NCBI GenBank assembly: GCA_001724025.1
Contig: MEDJ01000009.1
Span: 427,302 to 491,301 of the forward strand
Direction: 5' to 3'
Length of the DNA stretch: 64,000 nucleotides
Source: Acidobacteria bacterium SCN 69-37
GTDB taxonomy: Bacteria > Acidobacteriota > Vicinamibacteria > Vicinamibacterales > SCN-69-37
The notes below the pieces were generated by a model. The model saw only the letters and a list, made by a program, of their open reading frames with translations. It did no database searches and was not told where the DNA came from. The translations under genes were made by a program, and so were the position numbers. Below are positions 8,741-17,859 of this stretch, one piece after another (the first letter of the stretch is position 1; each line of letters starts with the position of its first letter).

Positions 8741-9918
8741 CCCTCGCGACCGCCGATCGCGTCGGCGCCGCGCTGCTCGTCGGCGCCATCGCGCTGGTGG
8801 CGTTCAAGCTGCTGCCGGCGCAGGTGCTGTTCGGGCTGGCGGCCCTGCTCTGGCTCAGACTCGTGTTCGCCGATGCGCGTCGTCCCGAACTGCCGGCCTT
8901 TGCGTGGCCGCTGGCCGGCTACGTGGTGTGGACGCTGCTGAGCGCGATCCTGTCGCTCGATCACGCCGTGAGTCTCGTCGACTGCAAACAGCTCGTGCTG
9001 TTCCTCATCGTGCCGATGGTGATGCGGCTGCTGCGCGGTCCACGCGCGATGACCGCCCTCAGCGCCATCATCGCCGTCGGCGCCACGGCGTCACTCGTGG
9101 CCGTCGTGCAGTATTCGATCTTCGCGTTCGACAACCTCGACAACCGCCCGATGGGCACGCTCTCGCACTACATGACGTACTCGGGCGTCATCATGCTCGT
9201 GCTCGGCGCGACTGTCGCGCGGCTGCTGTACTACCCCGACCAGCGCGTCTGGCCGGGCGTGGCGCTTCCCGCGCTCGTGGCCGCGCTGGCCATGACGCTG
9301 ACGCGCAATGCCTACCTCGGCGCGGGCGCGGCCATCGTCGTGTTGCTCGTGTGCCGCAACGCGCGGCTCCTCCTGGCGGTGCCGATCGTCGCGATCCTCT
9401 TTGCCGTGGCCGCGCCGCAGGGCATGAAGGCCCGCGTCATGTCGATCACCGATCTCCAGGATCCGTCGAATCGCGATCGCGTGCAGATGCTGCAGATGGG
9501 CGCGGCCATCGTGCGCGACTACCCGGTCTTCGGCGTCGGGCCCGACATGGTCGGCCACGTCTACGGCCGGTACCTGCGTCCCGATCCCGTGCACACCTAC
9601 AATCCGCACCTGCACAACGTGCCGGTGCAGATTGCCGCGGAGCGCGGGCTGCCGGCCCTGCTGCTGTGGGGACTCTTCGTCGTCGTGGCCACGCGCGATC
9701 TTGCACGACAGCTGCGCCACGGTCCGGCACGCCCGCTGGCCGGGGCCGGGCTCGCCGCCATCGTGGCCATGGTGGTTGCCGGGCTGTTCGAGTACAACTT
9801 CGGCGACTCCGAGTTCCTGATGCTCTTCCTGTGCCTGGTGACGCTGCCGTTCGCGGCGCGGACGACATCGTCGTCGTCCGACGTCCCGTCACCCACGGCC
9901 CACGCACGACCGGCGTGA
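8737..9918 (+). CDS. O-antigen ligase/polymerase-like membrane protein
   Basis: About 393 aa with 10-12 hydrophobic helices and the Wzy/WaaL-type large periplasmic loop (about residues 235-310: RDRVQMLQMGAAIVRDYPVF, then HTYNPHLHNVPVQIAAERGL). The H-N-x-x-V/L-x-x-x-A-E-x-G motif is characteristic of the O-antigen ligase family. ATGA overlap with the GT9 gene indicates translational coupling. It likely joins or polymerises surface polysaccharide in the periplasm. Confidence 0.88.
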   Translation: MTLATADRVGAALLVGAIALVAFKLLPAQVLFGLAALLWLRLVFADARRPELPAFAWPLAGYVVWTLLSAILSLDHAVSLVDCKQLVLFLIVPMVMRLLRGPRAMTALSAIIAVGATASLVAVVQYSIFAFDNLDNRPMGTLSHYMTYSGVIMLVLGATVARLLYYPDQRVWPGVALPALVAALAMTLTRNAYLGAGAAIVVLLVCRNARLLLAVPIVAILFAVAAPQGMKARVMSITDLQDPSNRDRVQMLQMGAAIVRDYPVFGVGPDMVGHVYGRYLRPDPVHTYNPHLHNVPVQIAAERGLPALLLWGLFVVVATRDLARQLRHGPARPLAGAGLAAIVAMVVAGLFEYNFGDSEFLMLFLCLVTLPFAARTTSSSSDVPSPTAHARPA

Positions 9919-11117
9919 ACGCTTCGCTGCTCTCGCGCCGGGACGTGATCGTCTGGGCGATCGCGTTCGTGCTCGTGGCCACGTGGCTCGTGGCCATCCG
10001 CTTCGCGAGCGACGATCCCGACTCCGCGCTGTACGCCGATCAATCGGCCCGGCTGGCTGCGGAGCCGGTCGCGCACTGGATTGCGCCCGAGTGGTGGGGC
10101 AACTGGGATTCCGACGGGCTGTTCCGCGAGCACCCGGTCGGCGTCCTGATTGCCCCGGTCCTGCTCGCGACGCTCGGCGTCCCCGGCGTACAGGCGGCCT
10201 ACATCGTCGGCATCGCCGCCGGCCTGATCGCGGTGGTGCTCATTGCCTGGCTGATCGCGCGCGTCATGTCACGCGACGACGGGCGGGCGGCGCTGGTGCT
10301 GCTGCAACTGATGCCGATGGCGTTCATCTTCCGGATCCGCGCGAATCACGAGTACCCGATGCTCGTCTGCCTGCTCGTCGCACTGATCGGCATCGAAGCG
10401 GTGCGGCGATCGTGGCGCTGGGCGTGGGTGACGCCGCTGGCGCTCTGCGCGGCCGTGCTCGTGAAAGCAGCGTTCGTCGCAGTGCCGCTGCTGGCCATCG
10501 GCTGGTGGATGCTCATCAATCCGCTCGGCACGAAGGGATCGATCGCCAGGCCAATCGCGACGATCGCGCTGAGCCTGGCGGCCATCGTCGTGATGTCGAT
10601 GGGCTACGACGCGCTCTACCTCCGGGTGACGGGCGAAAGTTTCTGGGGCGGCTACTGGGCGCGACAACTCGCGCCGCTCTCGATTGGCGCCGCGCCTGCC
10701 AATCAGCCCGGCATGCTGCACCACCTCGGGTTCTACGCCGTGCGGATGGCGTGGCATCCCGCGCCGTGGAGCCTGGCACTGGCCGCGACCCTGTGGATCA
10801 CGCGCGGTCGCTGGCGCGCCACGTGGCAGGGGCTGCCGAGCGTCCACCGCCGCGCACTGATATTCGTCGGGCTGTTCGTGATCAGTACCGTGCTGATGCT
10901 GGTGCCGATGAGCCGCTTTGCCGAGCGCTACATCTTTTCCGCCAACTACGCGCTGGCAGCCGCAGGCCTGGTCATCGCGATCCGCCAGTGGCCGCGTCTC
11001 GGCGAGACGCTGCGGCACCTCGACGCCCGCATCCCTGCATTTCCCGCCCTGTGCTGGGCCGTGCTGATGGCCCTGCGCCTGGTGCTCGGCCCGTTCCTGC
11101 CGCGCATCAGCGGATAG
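9915..11117 (+). CDS. Glycosyltransferase family 39-like integral membrane protein
   Basis: About 400 aa, polytopic. The first periplasmic loop after TM1 reads ASDDPDSALYADQSARLAAE, with the acidic pair expected in lipid-linked-sugar glycosyltransferases (PMT/ArnT fold). FRIRANHEYPMLVCLLVALI follows in the middle. A GTG start overlaps the previous stop (GTGA). Shorter than ArnT, without a recognisable C-terminal domain. Substrate unknown; context suggests a polyprenyl-linked sugar transferred to a surface glycan. Confidence 0.8.
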   Translation: MNASLLSRRDVIVWAIAFVLVATWLVAIRFASDDPDSALYADQSARLAAEPVAHWIAPEWWGNWDSDGLFREHPVGVLIAPVLLATLGVPGVQAAYIVGIAAGLIAVVLIAWLIARVMSRDDGRAALVLLQLMPMAFIFRIRANHEYPMLVCLLVALIGIEAVRRSWRWAWVTPLALCAAVLVKAAFVAVPLLAIGWWMLINPLGTKGSIARPIATIALSLAAIVVMSMGYDALYLRVTGESFWGGYWARQLAPLSIGAAPANQPGMLHHLGFYAVRMAWHPAPWSLALAATLWITRGRWRATWQGLPSVHRRALIFVGLFVISTVLMLVPMSRFAERYIFSANYALAAAGLVIAIRQWPRLGETLRHLDARIPAFPALCWAVLMALRLVLGPFLPRISG

Positions 11118-11183
11118 CGAGCGGCGCGTGTCGGCACTCCGCCACGCCGCCCATGGAAGCGGATCCTCGATTAGCGAGGGCTG

Positions 11184-11534
11184 TCATCTGATCGACACAA
11201 CTACCCGATCCGGTTCAACTGGATGATTGGTCCAGATTCGCACGCGGGCGTGAATGGCCGAGACGTGGTGAACGTAGAACGGGGCTCCCGTGACCGGCCG
11301 GATGGCGACCTGCCTGCTGGGTAACGCCAGAACGGCATCGACGACCGGCCCTCCGGCCATGCCTTCTGCGTCCCCGGTGCACACGATCAGTTCGGTCTCA
11401 CCGTCAGGTGCGGGCCGACAGCCAACGGCCACGCAGGACTCGGTCGACGACACCGGCGCGCCCTTCATGGTCTCAGGCGCGCCGCCTCGCGGATCGCCGA
11501 TCAGTATCACGGCGTACGGCACGGCGACTTTCAT
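11184..11534 (-). CDS. Hypothetical protein (about 116 aa)
   Basis: I do not recognise the family. The reading frame has normal composition: it opens MKVAVPYAVILIGDPRGGAP, has Cys in ESCVAVGCRP and ELIVCTGD, and ends in alternating hydrophobic residues typical of beta strands. There is no signal peptide or membrane segment. An ATG five codons upstream is an alternative start. No Shine-Dalgarno or clear promoter seen, and it stands alone between a glycan operon and a repeat-bearing gap. Confidence 0.5.
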   Translation of the reverse strand: MKVAVPYAVILIGDPRGGAPETMKGAPVSSTESCVAVGCRPAPDGETELIVCTGDAEGMAGGPVVDAVLALPSRQVAIRPVTGAPFYVHHVSAIHARVRIWTNHPVEPDRVVVSIR

Positions 11535-11549
11535 GTGCAGTCTGTCCAT

Positions 11550-12041
11550 GGTCTACAGACACCGGTCTCACCCGAGGTGACGAAGTCGTTCGAGGCGTCA
11601 TGGAACGCGCCACTGACCTGCCGGGGACAGCACGCCTCGACGACGGATGGCCCAGGGGCGAAGCGTCGTGGACACTCATGAAATGGGATCCCCGCCGCGG
11701 AGTATCTGCCGCGGTCCAGGCGTTGTCAACGCGCGTTCGGGCCTGCGTTCTTCGGCAGACGTCTGGAGGCCTGGTCACGTGAACAGGGTGGACGACGCGC
11801 GCAGGATGGTGCGACCGGTCGCCGCCACCACACATACCGGTCGCGCCGGTGCTCGACGTGCCCGCCGCGGGTTGCGTCGGCGAGTCCGCCGGGAACGCCG
11901 GCCATCGGATCGAGGGCGGGTTCCCCGAGGCTGAAGCCTCGGGGCTCCGAAGAGCGGAAGCCGCGGGGCACCGAAGAGGCTGAGAGCGCATTTCAAAACT
12001 CTCCGATGGAGCGCAGGGGCTTCAGCCCCTGACGAGCTGCG
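11550..12041. other. Gap without a recognisable gene
   Basis: Open frames here are short, Arg-rich and overlap palindromic repeats, so I reject them as genes. The right third carries REP-like copies; the rest holds nothing I can identify. Confidence 0.6.
11921..12032. repeat. REP-like palindromes (three copies, two degenerate)
   Basis: A perfect copy, CCCCGAGGCTGAAGCCTC plus GGGG, lies at 11923-11944 and is followed by CTCCGA. A degenerate copy follows, and a shorter palindrome CAGGGGCTTCAGCCCCTG lies at 12014-12031. These lie just past the stop of the ArnT-like gene on the minus strand. Confidence 0.85.
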
Positions 12042-13763
12042 CTACCGACACTGGTTGCTGATGAGCAGGACGTCGGCTGGCGGCTGGCGCGAGAGGAGAT
12101 CGCTCAGCTTGGCTTCGAAGAGCGGGCGGCGCGTGACCTCGCACAGGCCGGGAATCGTCGCCGACAGGTTGCGGAAACTCTCGTCGCCCATGATCACCCA
12201 CGCGGCGCGATCGGGTGCGAAGAACGCGCCCGCCTCGTCCGGGCCGGCAATTTCGTGGATCGGCCGTCCCACATAGTACACGAGGCTCGGGAACATCAGG
12301 TGATACGCCCCGACGTGCCCGTCGTCGCCGGCACGCTGCCGGATCTCGGCCGCCAGCGGCACCGCGGGCTTGAGCCGCTCGACGCTCGGCAGGATGACGG
12401 TCACGAACAGATAGTTGAACGCGATGAACGTGACGGCCAGGACGACGACGGCGCGGCGGCGGTGGCCCTGCCATTCACAGACGGCCGTGGCCAGCCCCCC
12501 GGCCACGCACACGACAGCCATCACGCCAATGCCGGCCAGTTGGTAGTAGCCGCTGCCGAACAGCCAGAACGCGGCCGCCCCCAGCACGGCCGCCAACACG
12601 CCCACGCCGATGACGAGTAGTCCAAGCCAGCGATCCGGTGTCGCCAGGTGCGCGAGCATCGCGTGCGCGACGAGCGCGGCGACGGCCGGCACCACGGGAA
12701 AGATGTAGAGATCCTGCTTGCTCTGCGAGAGCGAGAACACGGCCGTGATGGTGACGATCCAGATCCAGAGCAGTCGCCGGATCGACGCGTCACTGGCCGA
12801 TTCCCCGGGCCCGGCCGGCCGCCACGCCCGCACGATCGGCACGAGAAGCAGCGGCGCCCAGGGGAACAGATCGCCGAACAGCACCGGAAGATAGAAGAGG
12901 ATGCCGCGCCCTTCGGACGGCATCTCGCCCGTGTACCGGCCGACGTTCTCGCCGATGAAGAACTGCGTGATCGGGCCCCAACCGTGGGCCTGATACAGCG
13001 CGACGTACCACGGCACGACAATGGCCAGGACGATCAGGGTGCCGGGCACGAGCATCAGTCGCCCGAGATCGCGCCAGCGACGCTCGACCGTCATCCAGAT
13101 CGCGCACGTGAGCGCCGGGAACACGACGGCAATCGGTCCCTTCGTCAGCACGCCCAGCCCCATCGCGACGTACATCGCGATCAGCCACGTCCGCCGGTGC
13201 CGCGGGAACCGCTCGGCCATCGCGAAACAGGCGAGCGTGAGCGCCATGAACGCGGTGATCCAGATGTCGATGGCAATGCGGCGCGCGAACATCGCCACGC
13301 GTGGCGCCGTGGCAACGGCCAGCGCGGCGAGCCACGCCGTCCGCCGCGTGCCGAGCGCGCGGCCGAGCAGCCCGGCCGCGAGCACGATGCCCATGGCGCC
13401 GATCGCGATCCCGATGCGCTCGACGCCGACCGACACGCCGAACGCCCGGTACAGGCCCGCCACGATCCAGTAGCTGAGCACCGGCTTGTTGAGCCGTTCG
13501 AGACCGTTGAAGTACGGGGTGACGTAGTCGCCCGTCTCCACCATGTGCCGCGGCGTATCGACGTAGAACGCTTCGTTGGCGTCCCAGATCGAGTTGGCGC
13601 CGAGCACCAGGAAATAGACGGGCAGCGCGGCCACGAGCAGCCACAGCCACACGCGACCCGCGGCCCGCAGCCCGCGGCCCGCCGCCATCCCGTCCGCCGC
13701 CCGCGGCCCGCCGCCCGCCGCGATCTCGCCCGCGGCCCGCAGCCCGCCGCCCACCGCCATCAT
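12042..13763 (-). CDS. ArnT/PMT-type lipid-linked glycosyltransferase
   Basis: About 12 membrane segments. The first loop motif IWDANEAFYVDTPRHMVETG followed by DYVTPYFNG and RLNKPVLSYW is the classic ArnT/GT83 signature (D-E-A-x-Y, N-KP-L-x-Y-W). It likely transfers a sugar from undecaprenyl phosphate in the periplasm, e.g. aminoarabinose to lipid A or a related reaction. The first about 35 residues (Ala/Gly/Arg repeats such as GGGLRAAGEIAAGGGPRAA) come from a GC-rich simple repeat at 13.65-13.76 kb and may not be translated; a GTG just before WLWLLVAALPVYF is a plausible real start. It follows purH by 3 nt. Confidence 0.9.
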   Translation of the reverse strand: MMAVGGGLRAAGEIAAGGGPRAADGMAAGRGLRAAGRVWLWLLVAALPVYFLVLGANSIWDANEAFYVDTPRHMVETGDYVTPYFNGLERLNKPVLSYWIVAGLYRAFGVSVGVERIGIAIGAMGIVLAAGLLGRALGTRRTAWLAALAVATAPRVAMFARRIAIDIWITAFMALTLACFAMAERFPRHRRTWLIAMYVAMGLGVLTKGPIAVVFPALTCAIWMTVERRWRDLGRLMLVPGTLIVLAIVVPWYVALYQAHGWGPITQFFIGENVGRYTGEMPSEGRGILFYLPVLFGDLFPWAPLLLVPIVRAWRPAGPGESASDASIRRLLWIWIVTITAVFSLSQSKQDLYIFPVVPAVAALVAHAMLAHLATPDRWLGLLVIGVGVLAAVLGAAAFWLFGSGYYQLAGIGVMAVVCVAGGLATAVCEWQGHRRRAVVVLAVTFIAFNYLFVTVILPSVERLKPAVPLAAEIRQRAGDDGHVGAYHLMFPSLVYYVGRPIHEIAGPDEAGAFFAPDRAAWVIMGDESFRNLSATIPGLCEVTRRPLFEAKLSDLLSRQPPADVLLISNQCR

Positions 13764-13766
13764 CTA

Positions 13767-15353
13767 TCAGTGCCGGAAGTGCCGGCGGCCGGTGAAGACC
13801 ATCGCGATGCCGTGTTCGTCGGCCGCGGCAATCACCTCGGCGTCGCGCACCGATCCGCCCGGCTGCACCACGGCCGTGGCGCCGGCCTGCGCCAGGCTGT
13901 CGAGCCCGTCGCGGAACGGGAAGAACGCGTCGGACGCCGCCACCGTGCCCTGCAACCGATCGCCGGCCTTCATGATCGCGGTCTTCACCGCGTCGACGCG
14001 GCTCATCTGTCCCGCACCCACGGCCACCGTGGCATCGCGGTGCGTGAAGATCACGGTGTTCGACTTCACGTGCGCGCACACGCGCCACGCGAACCGCAGG
14101 GCCTGCCACTCGTCGGCCGTGGGCGCGCGCTGCGTGACCACGCGCGCCGCGTCGTGCCCCGGCCAGCGCTCCTGCGCCTCGACGACGCGATCGCGATCCT
14201 GTACGAGCCAGCCGCCCAGGATCGATCGCACGTCGCGTTCGGCGCCGCTCCTGTCGAACGACGCCGTCACCACGCGCAGGTTCGCCTTCGTCGCGAGGAT
14301 CGGTCGCACGATCTCCGGGTGACTCAATCCCGGTGCGACCACGGCTTCGATGAACGTGGAGACCAGCGCGCGCGCCGTCTCCTCGTCGATCGGCCGATTG
14401 AGTCCGACGATGCCGCCGAAGGCGGAGAGCGGATCGGCCTCCCGGGCGCGCACGTACGCGTCGGCCAGGGTGGTGCCGATGGCCACGCCGCACGGATTGG
14501 TGTGCTTGATGACGACGGCGGCCGGTTCGTCGAACTCGAGCGCAATCCGCGCGGCCGCATCCAGATCCAGCAGGTTGGTGAACGACAGTTCCTTGCCCTG
14601 GTGGACGATCGCCTCGCCGAAGCCTGTCGCCGATGCGGCATACCAGGCGCCGGCCTGGTGCGGATTCTCGCCGTAGCGCAGGTCGCGCACCTTCGTCAGG
14701 CGCGGCGTCCAGATCGCGGGCAGCGTCGTCGGCCGCGGCGCCTCGTCGCGGAGGAAGTCGCCGCGCACCTCGTCGACCCGCACGGACTCGAGCGTGGTGG
14801 CGATCATCTGATCGTAGGCGGCGGTGTGCGCGAAGGCGCGCCGCGCCAGGTCGAACCGCAGCGCCGGCGTCGGTCCGCCCTCGGCGGTGATGGCGTCGAG
14901 CACCCGATCGTAGTCACCCGGCTCGACCACGACGAGCACGTCGCCGAAGTTCTTCGCGGCCGCCCGCACCAGGCTGGGCCCGCCGATGTCGATCTGCTCG
15001 ATCAACTCGTCGAACGCGATCCCGGGCGTGGCCGCGGCCTGCGCGAACGGATACAGGTTGACGACCACGAGATCGATCGGCTGGATGTCGTGCGCCGCCA
15101 GCGCCGCCAGGTCGTCCGGCCGCTGCCGGCGGGCCAGGATGCCGGCGTGGACGCGCGGGTGCAGGGTCTTCACCCGGCCGTCGAGCATCTCGGGGAACCC
15201 GGTGACGTCGGACACGGCCAGCACCGTCAGGCCGGCCTCGGTCAGGGTCCGGGCCGTGCCGCCAGTCGAGACCAGGTCCCAGCCGACACGGGCCAGGGCC
15301 GTCGCAAACGGGACCAGGCCCGTCTTGTCGGAAACACTCAGGAGCGCACGCAT
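13767..15353 (-). CDS. purH: Bifunctional AICAR transformylase/IMP cyclohydrolase
   Basis: Catalyses the last two steps to IMP. The N-terminal MGS-like cyclohydrolase domain begins MRALLSVSDKTGLVPFATAL and includes STGGTARTLTEAGL and GFPEMLDGRVKTLHPRVHAG. The transformylase part has RYGENPHQAGAWY, KHTNPCGVAIG, and near the C-terminus FFPFRDGLDSLAQAGATAVV and QPGGSVRDAEVIAAADEHG. 528 aa, normal. The ATG before RALLSVSDK is used because residues upstream are non-conserved. Confidence 0.97.
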   Translation of the reverse strand: MRALLSVSDKTGLVPFATALARVGWDLVSTGGTARTLTEAGLTVLAVSDVTGFPEMLDGRVKTLHPRVHAGILARRQRPDDLAALAAHDIQPIDLVVVNLYPFAQAAATPGIAFDELIEQIDIGGPSLVRAAAKNFGDVLVVVEPGDYDRVLDAITAEGGPTPALRFDLARRAFAHTAAYDQMIATTLESVRVDEVRGDFLRDEAPRPTTLPAIWTPRLTKVRDLRYGENPHQAGAWYAASATGFGEAIVHQGKELSFTNLLDLDAAARIALEFDEPAAVVIKHTNPCGVAIGTTLADAYVRAREADPLSAFGGIVGLNRPIDEETARALVSTFIEAVVAPGLSHPEIVRPILATKANLRVVTASFDRSGAERDVRSILGGWLVQDRDRVVEAQERWPGHDAARVVTQRAPTADEWQALRFAWRVCAHVKSNTVIFTHRDATVAVGAGQMSRVDAVKTAIMKAGDRLQGTVAASDAFFPFRDGLDSLAQAGATAVVQPGGSVRDAEVIAAADEHGIAMVFTGRRHFRH

Positions 15354-15463
15354 ATCAGTCACACACCTCGTTGACGCCGACGCACCGCCGCCGGTCGACC
15401 TGTCGGACAAATCCCTGTCAAATGGTCGGGAAGCAACCGATTACACCGGGGCCCCGCAACACC

Positions 15464-15492
15464 TTGACAGCCATACCCGTCATATGTATAGT
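15464..15492 (+). promoter_or_regulatory. Consensus-like sigma-70 promoter of the cold-shock gene
   Basis: TTGACA at 15464-15469 and TATAGT at 15487-15492, separated by 17 bp. This is the best -35/-10 pair I found. It predicts a start of transcription near 15499 and a leader of about 140 nt before the cold-shock ATG. Confidence 0.85.
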
Positions 15493-15534
15493 CGCGCGTT
15501 GACGTTGGGCGGGCCGGCGTCTCCGTTGAGTCGA

Positions 15535-15557
15535 GACCGCGATCCGCGGTCTTTTTT
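15535..15557 (+). terminator. Intrinsic terminator/attenuator inside the cold-shock leader
   Basis: GACCGCG pairs perfectly with CGCGGTC around an ATC loop (7-bp stem) and is directly followed by six T. It lies about 55 nt after the predicted transcription start and about 85 nt before the coding sequence, so full-length mRNA needs read-through. The short product would be about 60 nt. Confidence 0.8.
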
Positions 15558-15640
15558 GTCCTCCGTCGCGCTCGCGGCGCCCACGACGGGGGATCGGTGC
15601 GGCGGACTCCGCCGCATGTCTCGTAAGGCAGGCAAGTAGT

Positions 15641-15847
15641 ATGCGCATCACTGGTAAGGTCAAGTGGTTCAACAACGCGAAGGGTTACGGATTCATCGAG
15701 CGCGAGGGAGGCAACGACGTGTTCGTCCACTTCTCCGCGATTCAGGGAGCCGGGTTCCGCACGCTCGAAGAGGGCCAGCAGGTCGAATTCGAGATCGTCG
15801 ATGGTCCGAAGGGGCCGCAGGCAGGCAACGTCACCAAGCCCAGCTAG
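15641..15847 (+). CDS. Cold-shock protein (CspA family)
   Basis: 68-aa single cold-shock domain: [20 protein letters not shown] contains RNP1 (KGYGFI) and [20 protein letters not shown] contains RNP2 (VFVHF). These proteins bind single-stranded nucleic acid, melt RNA secondary structure, and can antiterminate transcription. The leader carries an early terminator, so autoregulation by antitermination is plausible. Monocistronic, with a strong hairpin after the stop codon. Confidence 0.96.
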   Translation: MRITGKVKWFNNAKGYGFIEREGGNDVFVHFSAIQGAGFRTLEEGQQVEFEIVDGPKGPQAGNVTKPS

Positions 15848-15854
15848 ACTCGCA

Positions 15855-15881
15855 GGGACCGGCGCCACTGGCGCCGGTCCC
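15855..15881. terminator. Hairpin after the cold-shock gene
   Basis: GGGACCGGCGCC and GGCGCCGGTCCC form a perfect 12-bp stem with loop ACT, starting 8 nt after the stop codon. There is no U tract, so it may stabilise the 3' end or serve both converging genes rather than act as a classical terminator. Confidence 0.6.
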
Positions 15882-15926
15882 CGCGTCAGCGATGCTGTCC
15901 CCCCCGCCCCCGTTTCCCGTCCCACG

Positions 15927-16367
15927 TCAGCGAATCAGGAACCACACCAGCGGCAGCCAGAGCTCGCGCGCGTACGGCACCAGCCGATCGTCGACGAGCA
16001 CCTCGCTGCCAGGTACCCCGCCCACCAGTTCGTAGAGATCGCGCAGGTCCGCGGCGCGCACGCCCGGATAGAACCGTGCGCGATGGATGGTCTGTCCCCC
16101 GGTCTCGAACTCCGTGTATTCGTCGGCCCTGCGCGCCCGCTCCACCGCCTGCGCGTAGGCCTCGCCCTCGAAGGCCGGAAACGCCAGCGACATCGAGAAC
16201 GGCAGCGCCGGGGTCCCGAACAGCACGGACTTGAGTTCCGGGTGCAGGCGCGCCAGTTCCTCGTCGTCGGGCTCTTCGGCCAGATCGGCGTACGGCCAGA
16301 ACCGCTCCACGGGCCGGTAGTCGGGCCGGTCGGGCAACTCTCGGGTGTGTGTCGTCGGGCGTGTCAT
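15927..16367 (-). CDS. Hypothetical protein (146 aa)
   Basis: Unrecognised soluble protein: opens MTRPTTHTRELPDRPDY, is rich in acidic residues and aromatic residues (RFWPYADLAEEPDDEELARL), and ends in a hydrophobic stretch LWLPLVWFLIR. No motif I can name. The ATG is chosen because the preceding 27 residues are low-quality Arg-rich sequence. It lies downstream of nuoN on the same strand with a 64-bp gap, so it may be the tail of that operon. Confidence 0.65.
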   Translation of the reverse strand: MTRPTTHTRELPDRPDYRPVERFWPYADLAEEPDDEELARLHPELKSVLFGTPALPFSMSLAFPAFEGEAYAQAVERARRADEYTEFETGGQTIHRARFYPGVRAADLRDLYELVGGVPGSEVLVDDRLVPYARELWLPLVWFLIR

Positions 16368-16431
16368 GACTGTCGATCGAACCGGGGCATCGTATCGCGT
16401 CACCCGGGACGCCGCAACGCCGCGGGCCGCG

Positions 16432-17856
16432 TCAGAACACGGCCGCAATCGATCGCGCAGCCGCCGTCAGCATCCCGCCGGGCCACACGCCCACGGCCAC
16501 GATCAGCGCCACCACCACGGCCACGGCCACCGCCCGACCGCCGCCCGCGGGCACGCGCCGACGCGGACCGTGCCGCGTGGTCATGTACATCTGCACGATG
16601 AGGCGCAGACAGGCGATCGCGAGCACGACGCTCGTCAGGCCGATCAGCACGGCCACCGACACGAGCCCTTCCTGGATGGCCGCGCTCACGATCAGCCAGC
16701 GCCCCACGAAGCCGGCCGTCGGCGGCAGGCCGGCCAGCGAGACCAGGCACACGGCCAGCAGGGCGGCGAGCGCCGGCCTGTCGTACGCCAGTCCCGCGAA
16801 GTCCCGGACGTCGTCGTGACGACGTTCGGCCGCGATCAACGCGAGGACCGCGAAGGCCACGGCACTGGCGGCCGCCCAGCCGACGAGCGCGAACAGGACC
16901 GCGATTTTCCCTGTCTGGCTGGCGGCGAGCAGCCCGGCCAGGAAATAGCCCGTGTGCGCCACGCCGATGTGCCCCAGCAGGCGACGGACGTTCGGCTGGC
17001 TGATCGCGACGATCGCGCCGACGACCATCGTCACGCCCGCGATGACGGAGACGACCGGCAGCCAGTCGGTCCGGAGCGGCTCGAAGGCGGTGAGCAGCAC
17101 GCGCAGGAACGTGGCACAGCCGGCCAGCCGCAGGCCCGTGGTCACGAACCCCGCGGCCGGTGCGTCGGTGCCGCCCGCCACGTCCACCGCCCAGACGTTG
17201 AACGGCACGGCCGCCACCACGAACGCGAAGCCCGCCACCACGCACATCACGCCGATGGCGAGCAGGACGTGCGGATCGAGACTCGAGGCCGCCAGGCGCG
17301 CGGCCAGGTCGTCGAGGCGCGTGGTGCCGGCCACCGCACGCACGAGCGCCACGCCGTACCACCAGATCGCCCCGGCAAACGCGCCGACGAGCACGGTCTT
17401 GAAGGCGGTCTCGCCCGCCGCGTCCGGATCTCGGCCGAGCGCGATCATGACGAGACCGGCAAACCACACGACCTGGAGCGCGAGCACCCCGATCAACAGA
17501 TCGCGCGCGGCCACGGCCACCATCATCGCGGCAATCGACGCCAGCAGCAGATCGCCGCGCACGCCGCCCGCCCGCCGCTGCGCCGCCGATGTGGAGGCGA
17601 TGGTGAACAGCCCGAGCGCGCAGCACGCCACGTTGAAAAACGCGGCATAGGTGTCGGCCTCGATCGTTCCGATCGCGTCGGGTCCGCGCGACCAGATCAC
17701 CATCGAGGCCGCGATGGCGGCCACCAGGCCGACGGCAGGCACGGCGGTCATCGCGCTGTCGTCGACCGGCTGACGCCGCTGCTCCAGCGCGAACGCGACG
17801 CAGGCCGCCAGCAGAACCATCAGCACCGGCACGACGGGCACGAGCGCGGCCCACAT
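16432..17856 (-). CDS. nuoN: NuoN-like NADH-quinone oxidoreductase membrane subunit
   Basis: 474 aa, about 14 membrane helices, Mrp-antiporter-like. Recognisable landmarks are ETAFKTVLVGAFAGAIWWYG (TM7 Lys region), AAVPFNVWAVD (usual form PFH-W-PD), QPNVRRLLGHIGVAHTGYFL and LAGLPPTAGFVGRWLIV. Several charged residues expected in proton-pumping NuoN are changed: no acidic residue in the TM5-equivalent LIGVLALQVVWFAG, Val where the TM8 Lys precedes the PFH motif, and Arg for the Lys after GFxG. Last of a J-K-(L tail)-M-N set; it may be structural or non-pumping. Confidence 0.88.
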   Translation of the reverse strand: MWAALVPVVPVLMVLLAACVAFALEQRRQPVDDSAMTAVPAVGLVAAIAASMVIWSRGPDAIGTIEADTYAAFFNVACCALGLFTIASTSAAQRRAGGVRGDLLLASIAAMMVAVAARDLLIGVLALQVVWFAGLVMIALGRDPDAAGETAFKTVLVGAFAGAIWWYGVALVRAVAGTTRLDDLAARLAASSLDPHVLLAIGVMCVVAGFAFVVAAVPFNVWAVDVAGGTDAPAAGFVTTGLRLAGCATFLRVLLTAFEPLRTDWLPVVSVIAGVTMVVGAIVAISQPNVRRLLGHIGVAHTGYFLAGLLAASQTGKIAVLFALVGWAAASAVAFAVLALIAAERRHDDVRDFAGLAYDRPALAALLAVCLVSLAGLPPTAGFVGRWLIVSAAIQEGLVSVAVLIGLTSVVLAIACLRLIVQMYMTTRHGPRRRVPAGGGRAVAVAVVVALIVAVGVWPGGMLTAAARSIAAVF

Positions 17857-17859
17857 GGA

